DNA of 64,000 bases, from positions 16,665 to 80,664 of the forward strand of contig CACZKM010000003.1 in assembly GCA_902781745.1 (NCBI GenBank). The letters are read 5' to 3'. This DNA is from Oscillospiraceae bacterium (GTDB lineage Bacteria; Bacillota; Clostridia; Oscillospirales; Oscillospiraceae). This document shows positions 16,364 to 25,189 of this stretch, piece by piece. The notes beneath the pieces were generated by a model, which saw nothing but the letters and a program-made list of their open reading frames with translations, had not been told where the DNA came from and ran no database searches. The position numbers were made by a program, and so were the translations under genes. Positions within the stretch are counted from its first letter, which is position 1. Each line of letters starts with the position of its first letter.

Positions 16364-17704
16364 TTACCGCTTGTTGGACCGTCTCCAGATGTGCATCTTC
16401 TCGGCTTCCTTGATGAGGTCGTCCCGGAAGTCGGGGTGGGCGATGGAGATGATCTTGTCGGCACGCTCCCAGGTGTTCAGGCCCTTGAGGTTGATCATGC
16501 CGTACTCGGTGACCAGGTACTGCACAGTGGACCGGGGGTCGGTGCAGATGGAGCCGTTGGTCAGGGTGGGCACGATGCGGGACTTCAGGGAGCCGTCCTT
16601 GGCCTTCATGGTGGAGGACAGGCAGATGAAGGACTTGCCGCCGTTGGACAGGTAAGCGCCCATGACGAAGTCAAGCTGGCCGCCGGTGCCGGAGATGTGC
16701 TTGATGCCGGCGGACTCGGCGTTCACCTGGCCGAAGAGGTCCAGGTCCACGATGTTGTTGATGGAGATGAACTTGTCAAGCTGGGCGATGATGCGCACGT
16801 CGTTGGTGTAGTCCACGGGGGCGCCCATGACGTTGGGGTTGCGGTTGACGTAGTCATAGAGCTTCTTGGTGCCGGCGGCGAAGGCAAAGACCTCCCGGCC
16901 ATAGTCCACGGCCTTGTTCTTGCCGTTGATCTTGCCGGCCTTGGCGATGTCCACGAAGGCGTCCACGTACATCTCGGTGTGCACGCCCAGGTCCTTCAGG
17001 TCAGACTCGGCGATGAGGGCGCCCACGGTGTTGGGCATGCCGCCGATGCCAAGCTGCAGGCAGGCGCCGTTGGGGATCTCGGGGACGATGAGGTTGGCCA
17101 CGGTGCGGTCCACGTCGGTGGGGGGCACGGAGCCCAGCTCGGGGATCTGGGGGTTGGAGCCCTCGACCACCATAGCCACGTCCTGGATGTTCACCTCGGT
17201 CTTATGCAGGCCGTAGACATAGGGCATATTCTCGTTGACCTCCACGATGATGCACTTGGCCCGGGCCATCATGTCATAGCCGTGGGAGGGAGCCAGGGAG
17301 AGGTTGAAGTTGCCGTGCTCGTCCATGGGGGGCGCCTGGAACATGACCACGTCCACAGGGTCCAGGTTCTCGCGGTAGAACCGGGGCAGCTCGGAGTAGC
17401 GCATGGGGGAGAACCAGCCCATGCCCTTGCCGATGATCTTCCGGTCGATGCCGGAGCAGTGCCAGGAGTGCCAGGCGAAGTGGTCGCCGGCGTCGTCGGC
17501 CTTGGCGATCTCGGGCATCCACATGGTCACGCCGCCGCGGACCTTCACGTCCTCCAGCTCATTCTGGCGGGCGGCCAGGGCGATGTCCAGGTCATAGGGG
17601 TGGTTGGTGCACCAGGTGTAGTCCACCCAGTCGCCGGACTTGACCACCTTCACGGCCTCGGCGGCGGTGGTCAGCTTGCTCTTGTACAGTGCCTGAAAAT
17701 CCAT
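16364..17704 (-). CDS. butyryl-CoA:acetate CoA-transferase-like enzyme
   Basis: The 446-residue protein belongs to the 4-hydroxybutyrate/butyryl-CoA transferase branch of class I CoA-transferases. Visible segments are [13 protein letters not shown], the glycine motif [15 protein letters not shown] (about 217-231), [12 protein letters not shown] with the expected catalytic glutamate E244, and GQVNAESAG (about 325-333). Such enzymes exchange CoA between butyryl-CoA and acetate in the last step of butyrate formation, but related ones use 4-hydroxybutyrate or propionate, so substrate choice is inference. It has its own strong promoter and terminator. A thiolase for the first step lies 9 kb away. 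Confidence 0.85.
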   Translation of the reverse strand: MDFQALYKSKLTTAAEAVKVVKSGDWVDYTWCTNHPYDLDIALAARQNELEDVKVRGGVTMWMPEIAKADDAGDHFAWHSWHCSGIDRKIIGKGMGWFSPMRYSELPRFYRENLDPVDVVMFQAPPMDEHGNFNLSLAPSHGYDMMARAKCIIVEVNENMPYVYGLHKTEVNIQDVAMVVEGSNPQIPELGSVPPTDVDRTVANLIVPEIPNGACLQLGIGGMPNTVGALIAESDLKDLGVHTEMYVDAFVDIAKAGKINGKNKAVDYGREVFAFAAGTKKLYDYVNRNPNVMGAPVDYTNDVRIIAQLDKFISINNIVDLDLFGQVNAESAGIKHISGTGGQLDFVMGAYLSNGGKSFICLSSTMKAKDGSLKSRIVPTLTNGSICTDPRSTVQYLVTEYGMINLKGLNTWERADKIISIAHPDFRDDLIKEAEKMHIWRRSNKR

Positions 17705-17788
17705 AGTTCGTTTCTCCTTTGCAGTCAGAGGTTGGGATAGGCCTCCGCCGCCGTTTCGGGAGCGGACGGGGCCGAAACAATCGGGCTC

Positions 17789-17817
17789 ATTTTACCGGGC
17801 AAGCGGTGAAAAGTCAA
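17789..17817 (-). promoter_or_regulatory. promoter of the CoA-transferase gene
   Basis: On the reverse strand TTGACT (17812-17817), 17 bases, TAAAAT (17789-17794), about 85 bases before the start codon. A near-consensus promoter fits high constitutive expression of a fermentation enzyme. Confidence 0.85.
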
Positions 17818-17986
17818 GGAAAATCATGGTTTTTCCCAAATTTTCTCGGCGGGGTTTCTCCCGCCGGGACGGGGGCTGTCGGATGTGTCAAAAAGGGTGG
17901 CCGGAGGGGCGGGATTTTCCGTTGTTTTGCGGGTGGAGGCGGGGGATCGTCTCTTCGGCCTTCCTCCTGGCCTTCGCAAATAACAC

Positions 17987-18015
17987 TTGCGCTTTTCGGC
18001 AGGCTCTGGTAAAAT
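17987..18015 (+). promoter_or_regulatory. promoter of the YD-repeat gene (copy C)
   Basis: TTGCGC (17987-17992), 17 bases, TAAAAT (18010-18015), in the position of the promoters of copies A and B. The stretch 17820-17985 before it shows a GC-rich palindrome near 17846-17865 but no gene. Confidence 0.75.
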
Positions 18016-18021
18016 ATGTAC

Positions 18022-18290
18022 GAAAACAAAATATGCGGCAGCGCCCGGGCTCGCACACCCGGACGCCTGCACAGGTACTTACACTACCTACACAACGGCC
18101 ATACAGCCGCACCGCATGTGAGATATTATACAGTTTCCGGGCCCTATTGCAAGCGTTTTGGCGGGCAAGCCGACCGGCGGCTGTGTTTTATTGTTGTCCC
18201 CTGAGGGAAGCATGCGGGCTGCATGGTCCAGTGTGCATACAGTTGCCCAACTTCTGATGCCGTGTAGGACAGACCTGCATGGCATTTTTT
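18022..18290 (+). promoter_or_regulatory. conserved structured leader with attenuator (copy C)
   Basis: It shares AAAACAAAATATGCGGCAGCGC with copies A and B at its 5' end and the ACCTACACAACGGC and GCCGCACCGCAT blocks. The inner stem is CCGGG/CCCGG here, against CGGGG/CCCCG in A and CAGGG/CCCTG in B. The GGTA/TACC stem replaces GGTG/CACC. Both are paired changes that keep the fold. The terminator at 18257-18290 has a 12-bp stem (ATGCCGTGTAGG with CCTGCATGGCAT) and TTTTTT. The gene starts 80 bases later. Confidence 0.75.
18125..18152 (-). promoter_or_regulatory. antisense promoter-like sequence within leader C
   Basis: On the reverse strand TTGCAA (18147-18152), 16 bases, TATAAT (18125-18130). 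It matches the antisense boxes in copies A and B although the spacer sequence differs. Confidence 0.45.
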
Positions 18291-18370
18291 GTTTTCCTCT
18301 CGGGTCTGAGGAAAGCGGTCGGGCCTTTCTTCGGGTGCCTGGGGGAGACAAACAGAAGGAGGGAACTTTT

Positions 18371-19633
18371 ATGGGAAGAATGGGGAAAAGGCTGCTGGCG
18401 GTTTCACTGTCGCTGGTGATGGCGGCGGGGGTACTGCCGGGGACGGCGGGGGCGGTTCCGATCCATAGCACGATTCCGCCTGATAATGGCATACCAGAAG
18501 AAGCAACCACCGCCTTTAATTACCGAACAAAACCAGATAAAAATGGAACCATATGGCTACTAACGGAGAAAGTTGTTGAAAGGGGAGATCTTGACGTTTT
18601 TGTTCAAGATGGTACTTTTCAAATAGAAAACTTTACGCATGATGTCTTTCTCAGTTTCTTCGATCCCTCTGGAGAATACGTATATACATATGACAATAGC
18701 GGAAATCTGTTGACAGAATCATATCCTACTACATATGACGGATTCATGACACAATATGTATATACTCCAAACAACAGCGGAACACTAGCAAAAATGACAG
18801 GAACGCTACGTCAGTACGGCTCTGATGTTTCCACGGAGGATACTTATTCTTATGACAACAATAATAGTTTAATAAAAGTACAGCATGACGAAAGCTCTTC
18901 GGGTTATACATTTAGTGCCATCACAACATTTACTTACGACGGAAATGGAAGGCTTTCATCTGTATCAGGATATACGGAAAACAGCAGTACACCTGAGTAC
19001 ACTATTACATATTTCTACAACGAAGACGGGTCATATTCCTCAAAGTTTGTTTCTTCCTCCACGACCTCAGAAAGCAGTTACGATAAATACGGAAACATCA
19101 TTAACCCGACTTACAGCTACTCTTATGACTCTGAAGGGCATTTATTACAAGTAATAAGGAATGGAAGCTTGTATGCTTCGTTTGCCTATGACAAAGCAGG
19201 AAACAAGTCAACCGAATATATCGATTATTCTGATAGCTGGGATTGCACTTTTACATATAGCTATGATAAATACAATAATCCCACAAAAATCGATGTTGTT
19301 GGTAAGGACAAATCCGATAAATCGGAATCCAAAATCAGTATCTCCTTAAAATATGTTCCTTACTCCCCTCCGCAAACCGGCACCCTCGGACAATCCGACG
19401 AAATCAGCTGGACTTTCGCTCCTGACACTAACACCCTGACCCTCACCGGCGACAGCGTCAGCGACACCGCCCCCGTGATCGCCGCTGGCTATAAAGCCTC
19501 CGGCCAGATGCTCTTCGCCACCCGCATCACCGCCCCCGGTATAACAAAACTTCCAAAGGACGCCGACCACATCAAACTCTTCTGGCTGGACCAGAACGGC
19601 AGACCGAAATGTGACTGCGCGACGATCAAGTGA
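18371..19633 (+). CDS. secreted YD-repeat protein
   Basis: The 420-residue product starts at ATG 18371 behind AGAAGGAGGG. A signal peptide (LLAVSLSLVMAAGVLPGTAGA, cut near residue 28) leads into repeated Tyr-Asp motifs such as YTYDNSGNLL, YSYDNNNSL, FTYDGNGRL, YSYDSEGHLL and FAYDKAGNK. The C-terminal segment WTFAPDTNTLTLTG resembles the start of bacterial beta-sandwich repeats. There is no SLH or LPXTG anchor, so it may be released. The middle is AT-rich, while the last 80 codons return to local GC-rich usage, suggesting a mosaic origin. It shares the attenuator leader with the two SLH/YD genes. Function unknown. Confidence 0.8.
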   Translation: MGRMGKRLLAVSLSLVMAAGVLPGTAGAVPIHSTIPPDNGIPEEATTAFNYRTKPDKNGTIWLLTEKVVERGDLDVFVQDGTFQIENFTHDVFLSFFDPSGEYVYTYDNSGNLLTESYPTTYDGFMTQYVYTPNNSGTLAKMTGTLRQYGSDVSTEDTYSYDNNNSLIKVQHDESSSGYTFSAITTFTYDGNGRLSSVSGYTENSSTPEYTITYFYNEDGSYSSKFVSSSTTSESSYDKYGNIINPTYSYSYDSEGHLLQVIRNGSLYASFAYDKAGNKSTEYIDYSDSWDCTFTYSYDKYNNPTKIDVVGKDKSDKSESKISISLKYVPYSPPQTGTLGQSDEISWTFAPDTNTLTLTGDSVSDTAPVIAAGYKASGQMLFATRITAPGITKLPKDADHIKLFWLDQNGRPKCDCATIK

Positions 19634-19640
19634 CTGAAAG

Positions 19641-19679
19641 CCCCAGCGACGTTTTTCCTGCGTCGCCGGGGTTTTTGTT
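19641..19679 (+). terminator. terminator of the YD-repeat gene
   Basis: CCCCAGCGACG (19641-19651) pairs with CGTCGCCGGGG (19661-19671) apart from one A/C mismatch and is followed by TTTTT. Confidence 0.85.
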
Positions 19680-19689
19680 GCCATCCCCC

Positions 19690-19718
19690 TTGCAACCCCC
19701 GGCATATTCTAGTATACT
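19690..19718 (+). promoter_or_regulatory. promoter of xpt
   Basis: TTGCAA (19690-19695), 17 bases, TATACT (19713-19718). The remaining leader of about 55 bases is too short for a purine riboswitch and shows none of its conserved blocks. Confidence 0.85.
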
Positions 19719-19781
19719 ATTGTTATCTTTTTCCCAAAAACCGGGAAGTTCAACAAAAGTTGCGAGAAAGGAGCGCGCGTC

Positions 19782-20366
19782 ATGGAGAAGCTGAAGCAGC
19801 GGATCAGAGAAGAGGGTAAGATCAGAGGGACCAACGAGCTGTTGAAGGTGGACAGCTTCCTCAATCACCAGATGGACACCGCCTTCCTGGCGGAGCTGGG
19901 TCAGGCCTTCCGGGAGAAGTTCGACGGCTGCCAGGTGGACAAGATCCTCACCATCGAGACCTCGGGCATCGGCATCGCCGTGGCCGCCGCCCCCGCCTTC
20001 GGCAACGTCCCCGTCCTCTTCGCCAAGAAGAACAAGACCAAGAACATCGCCGGGGACGTGTTCATCAGCCAGGCGGAGTCCTTCACCCAGGACCGCCGGC
20101 CCTACAACATCTTCGTGTCCAAGGAGTTCCTCAAGGCCGGGGAAAAGGTCCTGCTCATGGACGACTTCCTGGCCAACGGCTCCGCCCTGGCCGCTCTGCT
20201 GGACATCGCCCAGCAGGCCGGGGCCCAGGTGGTGGGCGCCGCCATCGTGATCGAGAAGACCTTCCAGCCCGGCGGCCGGCTCCTGCGGGACAAGGGCATC
20301 CGGGTGGAGTCCCTGGCCCGGATCGCCTCCATGAGCGAGGAGACCGGCGTGGTCTTCGCGGATTAA
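19782..20366 (+). CDS. xpt: xanthine phosphoribosyltransferase
   Basis: The 194-residue enzyme converts xanthine and PRPP to XMP in purine salvage. Xpt features are KVDSFLNHQMD near the N-terminus, TIETSGIGIA, and the PRPP loop VLLMDDFLANGSAL (about 124-137). Its length is that of Bacillus Xpt. AGAAAGGAG precedes the ATG. A BMP-family lipoprotein, often a nucleoside binder, follows 135 bases downstream in the same direction, which fits a purine-uptake theme. Confidence 0.93.
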   Translation: MEKLKQRIREEGKIRGTNELLKVDSFLNHQMDTAFLAELGQAFREKFDGCQVDKILTIETSGIGIAVAAAPAFGNVPVLFAKKNKTKNIAGDVFISQAESFTQDRRPYNIFVSKEFLKAGEKVLLMDDFLANGSALAALLDIAQQAGAQVVGAAIVIEKTFQPGGRLLRDKGIRVESLARIASMSEETGVVFAD

Positions 20367-20501
20367 GCCGCTTTGCTCGCTGCTTCGCAGCAACCGCAAA
20401 GCATGGCACGGATTACTCCGGCAGTACAAGGGTTGTTCAGCTCTGTGGATAGTTCATTGCGGAGTGATCAGCCCTTCACCGCCACGGAAGGAGGCAGCAC
20501 G

Positions 20502-21674
20502 ATGAAACAGCGCATCCTGGCCCTTCTTCTGGCGGGGCTTATGGCCCTGTGCCTGGCCGCCTGCGGCGCCGCCGCCGACCCCCAGCCCCAGGAGGAGACC
20601 GAACCCGCCGGGGAGACCGCCGAAATCACACCCATCCCCGCCGGGGAGGTGAAGATCGGCCTGCTCCTTGACGGCAGCGAGGCCTATCCCTACGACGATA
20701 ACCACATCCAGGGCCTCCGGGCCGCCTGCGAGGCTCTGGGCATCGACTACGATACCCAGGTGGAGGTCCGGGCGGACCTGGCGGACGGCAATGCCTGCGC
20801 CGGGGCGGTCAGCGACCTGCTGGACGACGGGTGCCAGATCCTCTTTGCCGCCGCCGGCGACTTCGAGCCCGCCCTGGCCCAGGCCGCCGGGGACCGCCCC
20901 GACGTGTGGTTCTGCACCGCCATCGGGTCCCAAAGCGGGACGGACGGCCTGGACAACACCTGCGCCTACTACGCCCGGGTCTCCCAGGCCCGGTATCTGG
21001 CGGGGATGGCCGCAGGGCTCCAGAGCAAGACCGGCAAGCTGGGCTATGTGGCGGCCCTGCCCTTCCCGGAGGTCATCTCCGGGTACACCGCCTACTACCT
21101 GGGGGCTCGGAGCGTGAACCCCAACGTGACCATGCTGGTGCGCTATACCAACCAGTGGGCGGACGAGACCGCCGAGACCGCCGCCGCCCAGGCTCTCATC
21201 GACCAGGGGTGCGACGTGATCTCCCACCACACCGACACCGCCGCCCCGGTGGACACCGCCCAGCGCAACGGCGTCTTCGCCGTGGGCTATAACCGGGACC
21301 TGCGGGAGGAAGCCCCCGACGCGGCCCTGACCTCCGTGCAGATCGACTGGGGCGTATATTATCAGTACGCCCTGGAGTGCCTTGTAAACGGCGAGGCCAT
21401 CGACCAGGTCTGGCTGGGCGACTGGGCCCAGGGGGCCTGCCGCCTCACCGATTGGAACGAGGCCATCCTGGCCGACGGGGTAAAGGAGGCCGTGGAGGCC
21501 GCCGCCGGGGAGCTGTCCGACGGCTCCCGCCAGGTCTTCACCGGGCCCCTTCACGGGACGGACGCCGACGGCAACGAGCTGACCCTGGCTCCCGGGGAGG
21601 TCTTCTCTGAGGAGGAGGACACCGCCGCCCCCACTTTTGACTATTTGGTGGATGGGATCATTGTTCTGTCCTGA
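20502..21674 (+). CDS. BMP-family substrate-binding lipoprotein
   Basis: The 390-residue product starts at ATG 20502 (GGAAGGAGG upstream). A lipoprotein signal with lipobox LAAC (Cys about 21) is followed by a Med/BMP periplasmic-binding domain: VKIGLLLDGSEAYPYDDNHIQG, GCQILFAAAGDFEPAL, SQARYLAGMAAGL, KLGYVAALPFPEVISGY and GCDVISHHTD. BMP proteins bind purine nucleosides or related ligands for ABC importers. No permease or ATPase gene is adjacent, so it must work with a distant transporter or as a sensor. A hairpin with GCTTTGC/GCAAAGC arms lies in the gap after xpt. Confidence 0.88.
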   Translation: MKQRILALLLAGLMALCLAACGAAADPQPQEETEPAGETAEITPIPAGEVKIGLLLDGSEAYPYDDNHIQGLRAACEALGIDYDTQVEVRADLADGNACAGAVSDLLDDGCQILFAAAGDFEPALAQAAGDRPDVWFCTAIGSQSGTDGLDNTCAYYARVSQARYLAGMAAGLQSKTGKLGYVAALPFPEVISGYTAYYLGARSVNPNVTMLVRYTNQWADETAETAAAQALIDQGCDVISHHTDTAAPVDTAQRNGVFAVGYNRDLREEAPDAALTSVQIDWGVYYQYALECLVNGEAIDQVWLGDWAQGACRLTDWNEAILADGVKEAVEAAAGELSDGSRQVFTGPLHGTDADGNELTLAPGEVFSEEEDTAAPTFDYLVDGIIVLS

Positions 21675-21742
21675 CAGGGGCCGGTCCTGCGCTTCTGCCC
21701 CTGGAACCATGCAGGAACCTGCCGATACATGATCTATGGATG

Positions 21743-21780
21743 AAAAAGGCCCCGACAGCCGTTCAACGCTGTCGGGGCCT
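21743..21780 (-). terminator. terminator of the YD/InlB/SLH gene
   Basis: A 13-bp perfect stem AGGCCCCGACAGC/GCTGTCGGGGCCT (21747-21759 with 21768-21780), followed on the reverse strand by TTTTT (21743-21747). Confidence 0.85.
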
Positions 21781-21808
21781 GGTCGGTTATATAGGGTTTT
21801 TGGAGAGG

Positions 21809-23767
21809 TTACTTCTGTTCACGATACAGGAAGGTCACCACCGCGCCGCGGGGGCAGTTGACCTTGGGGTTGGCTGTGAGGCCGGTGTCCTTGAGCAGCC
21901 CATCCTTTTCCGCCCAGGCTCCGGCATCCTCGTACCAGCCGTCGGCGCCGACTCCCATGGTGCGGTACAGGAAGGTAAGGATGTGGGCCGTGGAGCAGGT
22001 CTGCTTGGGGGCGAAGGCGTCCGCCTTGACGCCCACGGTGATCCCGTTTTCCACCGCCCAGAGGACTGCCTTGTAGAAGTAGTCGCTCTCCTTCACATCC
22101 TTGAAGGGGTTCGTCGTTGTGGTGGGTTCGGGCTCGCCCTTGGCCCGCCAGAGGAAGGTCACGGCTTCGCTGCGGGTGCAGGTGCCGTTGGGGACAAAGT
22201 GGGTGTCATCCACGCCTTGGGTGATCCCGTTGTCCGCAGCCCAGTAGACCGCGTCGTGATACCAGGCGTCCTTGGGCACATCCGTGAATCGCTCGTTGTC
22301 CGCCGGTGCCGGCTCGTTCTTGACGAATGCGGCCGTCACATTCACTTTGGAGCCGGGCATGGTGAAGCTGTAGGTGCCGTCGCCGTTGTCCTTGACCTCC
22401 ACGGGGCTGCCGTTCTTGTCGGTGACAGTCACCTTGTCCACCTTGCAGCCCTCGTCCGGCTTGGGGGTGATGGTGACGGTCTTGCCCTGGGCGGCGTTTT
22501 TAGGGCTGACGGTCACGGAGCCGTTGTCCGTCTTGCTGGGGGTGCTCACCGCATAGCTGGTCGCGCCGCCGCCGCTGCCACTGCTACCGGAGGACTGGGT
22601 CTCGGTCCATTGGGCGTAGAGAGTGGTGTCGCCGGTGACCACGTAGGTGTCGAAGGAGACCTTGTAGGCATCGTTCAACTCGTCCTTCCAGTACCAGCCG
22701 ACAAAGTCGTAGCCGCGCTTGCTGGGGGCAGTGGGCTCCTTGGCGTAACCGTTCTCGGCAACGGTCTGGGCCTCGGGCTCAGGGGATCCGCCGTTGGGGT
22801 CGAAGGTGACATTGTAAGTGGGAGTTTCAGGATTGGAACCGGTTTTAAGCGGTTCATATTTCATGGTAAGAACAGTGGTACCTTGGTTCTCGCCGTCATT
22901 ATAATTAATTGCACATTTTGAGACATTTCCATTCTCGTCATATGTGTAGGAATACACTGTTGTACTTTTGTAGGAGTTCTCTGAATCATTACGGTTGTAT
23001 TCCATAGAAAGCAAATTGTTGTTAGCATCATATGTATAGTTATATGTTTCGTTGAATATCTGTGTTTCCCGTGTCGTTTCCTGGGTCCATGATGTAATAT
23101 TCCCGTTTGAATCATATGTTAGGGTACTGTCTGCCGATACGCTTGCTGTTCCATCTTTATTATCAGTATAGGAGAGCGTATACACATTCCCCAAATCATG
23201 GCCAGTTCCTGTGGCTGAAATACCCAAAAGAAGACCATTGCTATATGTGAAAGTATATGTTGCTTCATTTGAATAAAGCGGACTCTCTTGGTTGTATTTT
23301 GCAGATTCAATCTTTCCATCAGTATTCCAGACAACCGAGGTGCTCGAACTGCCAGTCTCATAAACTTCAGATATGGCTATAGGATTTCCATTCTGGTCGT
23401 AAGTAAAAGTTAGTGTACTATCTGACAGTTCATCGTCACCTTTGACTTCTACGGACAACAGGTTTCCATTATCATCATAGGTATACCGCGAAACCGCACC
23501 GTTGTAGCCATAAATTGGTCTTCCGTTTACCAAAAAACGTGAGGCGACAGGCATATCAGGATACAGCGGTATCATATTGTAGAAGAAATCTGTGTTTCCT
23601 TGGATTGATACTTCTGTCATCAGCCAAATTGTTCCGCCTTCATTCGCCTCTGCTTTGCAATGATTTAGTTCACCACCTGGTTCAATCTTTACCGCCCCCG
23701 CCGTCCCCGGCAGCAGCGACAGAGCCAGCATCACTGCCAGCAAACACGCCAATACTTTTTTCGTCAT
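21809..23767 (-). CDS. secreted protein with YD repeats, InlB repeats and SLH domains
   Basis: The 652-residue product has a signal peptide (cut after AGA, about 25). Four or more YD-type repeats follow (YTYDDNGNLLS, FTYDQNGNPI, LTYDSNGNI, YTYDANNNLLS, YTYDENGNV; about 90-305). Then come an InlB-type B-repeat (VTFDPNGGSPEPEA to LYAQW, about 320-390), a divergent InlB repeat (about 405-480) and three C-terminal SLH repeats (FTDVPKDAWYHDAVYW, FKDVKESDYFYKAVLW, DAGAWAEKDGLL; about 490-650). It should be wall-anchored through SLH. The YD part is AT-rich, the SLH part GC-rich. It shares the attenuator leader. Function unknown. Confidence 0.85.
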   Translation of the reverse strand: MTKKVLACLLAVMLALSLLPGTAGAVKIEPGGELNHCKAEANEGGTIWLMTEVSIQGNTDFFYNMIPLYPDMPVASRFLVNGRPIYGYNGAVSRYTYDDNGNLLSVEVKGDDELSDSTLTFTYDQNGNPIAISEVYETGSSSTSVVWNTDGKIESAKYNQESPLYSNEATYTFTYSNGLLLGISATGTGHDLGNVYTLSYTDNKDGTASVSADSTLTYDSNGNITSWTQETTRETQIFNETYNYTYDANNNLLSMEYNRNDSENSYKSTTVYSYTYDENGNVSKCAINYNDGENQGTTVLTMKYEPLKTGSNPETPTYNVTFDPNGGSPEPEAQTVAENGYAKEPTAPSKRGYDFVGWYWKDELNDAYKVSFDTYVVTGDTTLYAQWTETQSSGSSGSGGGATSYAVSTPSKTDNGSVTVSPKNAAQGKTVTITPKPDEGCKVDKVTVTDKNGSPVEVKDNGDGTYSFTMPGSKVNVTAAFVKNEPAPADNERFTDVPKDAWYHDAVYWAADNGITQGVDDTHFVPNGTCTRSEAVTFLWRAKGEPEPTTTTNPFKDVKESDYFYKAVLWAVENGITVGVKADAFAPKQTCSTAHILTFLYRTMGVGADGWYEDAGAWAEKDGLLKDTGLTANPKVNCPRGAVVTFLYREQK

Positions 23768-23857
23768 TTTTAAGATTCCTCCTTCTGAAATATTTTGTTC
23801 TCCCCCAGCAATCCCGCGAGGGACCCCCGCCTCGCTTCGAGCCGGATGGGAAAAAAC

Positions 23858-24122
23858 AAAAAATGCCGTGTGGGTATGACCCTACACAGCATCAGAAGGA
23901 AAATTCTGTATGCGTCACCCGGCCCTGCCGCGCATAGCCTGACGGATACGACAAATACGCCGTCCACCGCAAACATCCCAAATGAGAAATGCTTGCAAAG
24001 GGGCCGGGTAAACGGTATAATCGTCCTATGCGGTGCGGCGGAAGCCGTTGTGTAGGTGCGGTGTCACCCATGCAGGCGCTCAGGGGGTCGGAGCCCTGGG
24101 CGCTGCCGCATATTTTGTTTTC
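23858..24122 (-). promoter_or_regulatory. conserved structured leader with attenuator (copy B)
   Basis: It is nearly identical to copy A over about 265 bases. The closing stem lies at 24105-24111 with 24028-24034. The inner stem is CAGGG/CCCTG and the tetraloop hairpin GGC-GGAA-GCC. The terminator at 23858-23892 (U-run at 23858-23863) matches copy A exactly. The gene starts about 90 bases after the terminator. The 420-bp gap holds nothing else but the ribosome site of the forward dipeptidase gene. Confidence 0.75.
23993..24021 (+). promoter_or_regulatory. antisense promoter-like sequence within leader B
   Basis: TTGCAA (23993-23998), 17 bases, TATAAT (24016-24021). In this copy the forward dipeptidase gene lies 165 bases downstream, so this promoter could also drive that gene. 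Confidence 0.5.
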
Positions 24123-24128
24123 AGGAAC

Positions 24129-24157
24129 ATCATACCAAAACCCGACATAGAATGCAA
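24129..24157 (-). promoter_or_regulatory. promoter of the YD/InlB/SLH gene (copy B)
   Basis: On the reverse strand TTGCAT (24152-24157), 17 bases, TATGAT (24129-24134), at the same distance from the structured domain as in copies A and C. Confidence 0.8.
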
Positions 24158-24186
24158 GGGAAAAATCAAAAGGAGGCACCCGCTCC

Positions 24187-25125
24187 ATGCCCTTCATCGA
24201 CCTCCACTGCGACACCCTCTCCCGCCTGCTGGCGGACCGCCGGGCGGGCGGGCACGACACCCTCCGGGCCGGACCCGGGGGGCATCTTTCCCTGGAAAAG
24301 CTGCAAAACAGCGGCTATCTTCTCCAGGCCTTCGCCCTCTTTGTGGACAAAGAGAGGACGGCGGACCCCCTGGCGGAGGCTTTGGCCCAGGCGGATCTCT
24401 TCCGGCAGGAAGCAGAGGCCAACAGGGACCTCCTCCGCCCGGTCCTCTCCTTCTCCGACCTGGAGGAGGCCAGGGCCCGGGGACAGATCGGGGCCCTTCT
24501 CACCGTGGAGGAGGGGGCGGTGTTCCGGGGAGACCCGGACCTGCTGCGGCGCTTCCACTCCCTGGGGGTCCGGCTGGTGACCCTCACCTGGAACTACCCC
24601 AACGAGCTGGGCTTTCCCAACGGCCAGCGGGGCGGGCTCACGGACCGGGGCTTTGAATTTCTGGCGGAGATGGAGCGGCTCCATATCCTCCCCGACGTGT
24701 CCCATCTGGGGGATGACGGCTTCTGGGACCTCTGCCGGGCCGCCAAGCGGCCCTTCCTGGCCAGCCACTCCTGCTGCCGGGCCCTCCGGGACCACCCCAG
24801 GAACCTCACCGACGAGATGATCCGGGCCCTGACGGACCGGGGCGGGATCGTGGGGGTGAACTTCTATGCCCATTTCCTGGGAAATGACCCGGTGAGCCGG
24901 ACGGCGGACATCGCCCGCCATCTGCGGCACATCATCGACGTGGGCGGCCTGGCCGCGGCGGCCCTGGGGTCGGACTTCGACGGCATCGACTGCCCCCTGG
25001 CGTTCGGGGACGCGGGGACTATGGACGCCCTGGTCCGGGCCTTGGAGGGCCACGGCTTTACGGCCCGGGAGATCGAGGCCGTTACCTGGAAGAACGCCTG
25101 GGCCTTCTTGAAGGAGACTCTGTGA
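24187..25125 (+). CDS. membrane dipeptidase family (peptidase M19) protein
   Basis: The 312-residue protein begins MPFIDLHCDTL, whose H7 and D9 are the first metal ligands of M19 dipeptidases. LLTVEEG follows (acidic ligand about 108), then LPDVSHLGDDGFWD, ASHSCCRAL and LGSDFDGID near the C-terminus. These are zinc enzymes that cleave dipeptides and related amide bonds. There is no signal peptide, so a cytoplasmic role is likely. AAAGGAGG lies 10 bases upstream of the ATG. Confidence 0.92.
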   Translation: MPFIDLHCDTLSRLLADRRAGGHDTLRAGPGGHLSLEKLQNSGYLLQAFALFVDKERTADPLAEALAQADLFRQEAEANRDLLRPVLSFSDLEEARARGQIGALLTVEEGAVFRGDPDLLRRFHSLGVRLVTLTWNYPNELGFPNGQRGGLTDRGFEFLAEMERLHILPDVSHLGDDGFWDLCRAAKRPFLASHSCCRALRDHPRNLTDEMIRALTDRGGIVGVNFYAHFLGNDPVSRTADIARHLRHIIDVGGLAAAALGSDFDGIDCPLAFGDAGTMDALVRALEGHGFTAREIEAVTWKNAWAFLKETL

Positions 25126-25130
25126 AACAA

Positions 25131-25179
25131 AGAAACCCCACGCGCCGGACGGGAATCCCGTTCCGCGCGTGGGGTTTCT
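25131..25179. terminator. bidirectional intrinsic terminator
   Basis: A 14-bp perfect stem AGAAACCCCACGCG/CGCGTGGGGTTTCT encloses an inner CGGGA/TCCCG hairpin. It separates the convergent dipeptidase and hydrolase genes. Confidence 0.85.
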
Positions 25180-25189
25180 GTATCCTTCT

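Noticed and set aside
17840-17870. Terminator in the GC-rich CGGCGGG/CCCGCCG palindrome
   Set aside because: No T-run follows on either strand and it lies upstream of both flanking promoters.
19719-19781. Purine riboswitch before xpt
   Set aside because: The leader is only about 55 bases and lacks the aptamer blocks and an associated terminator.
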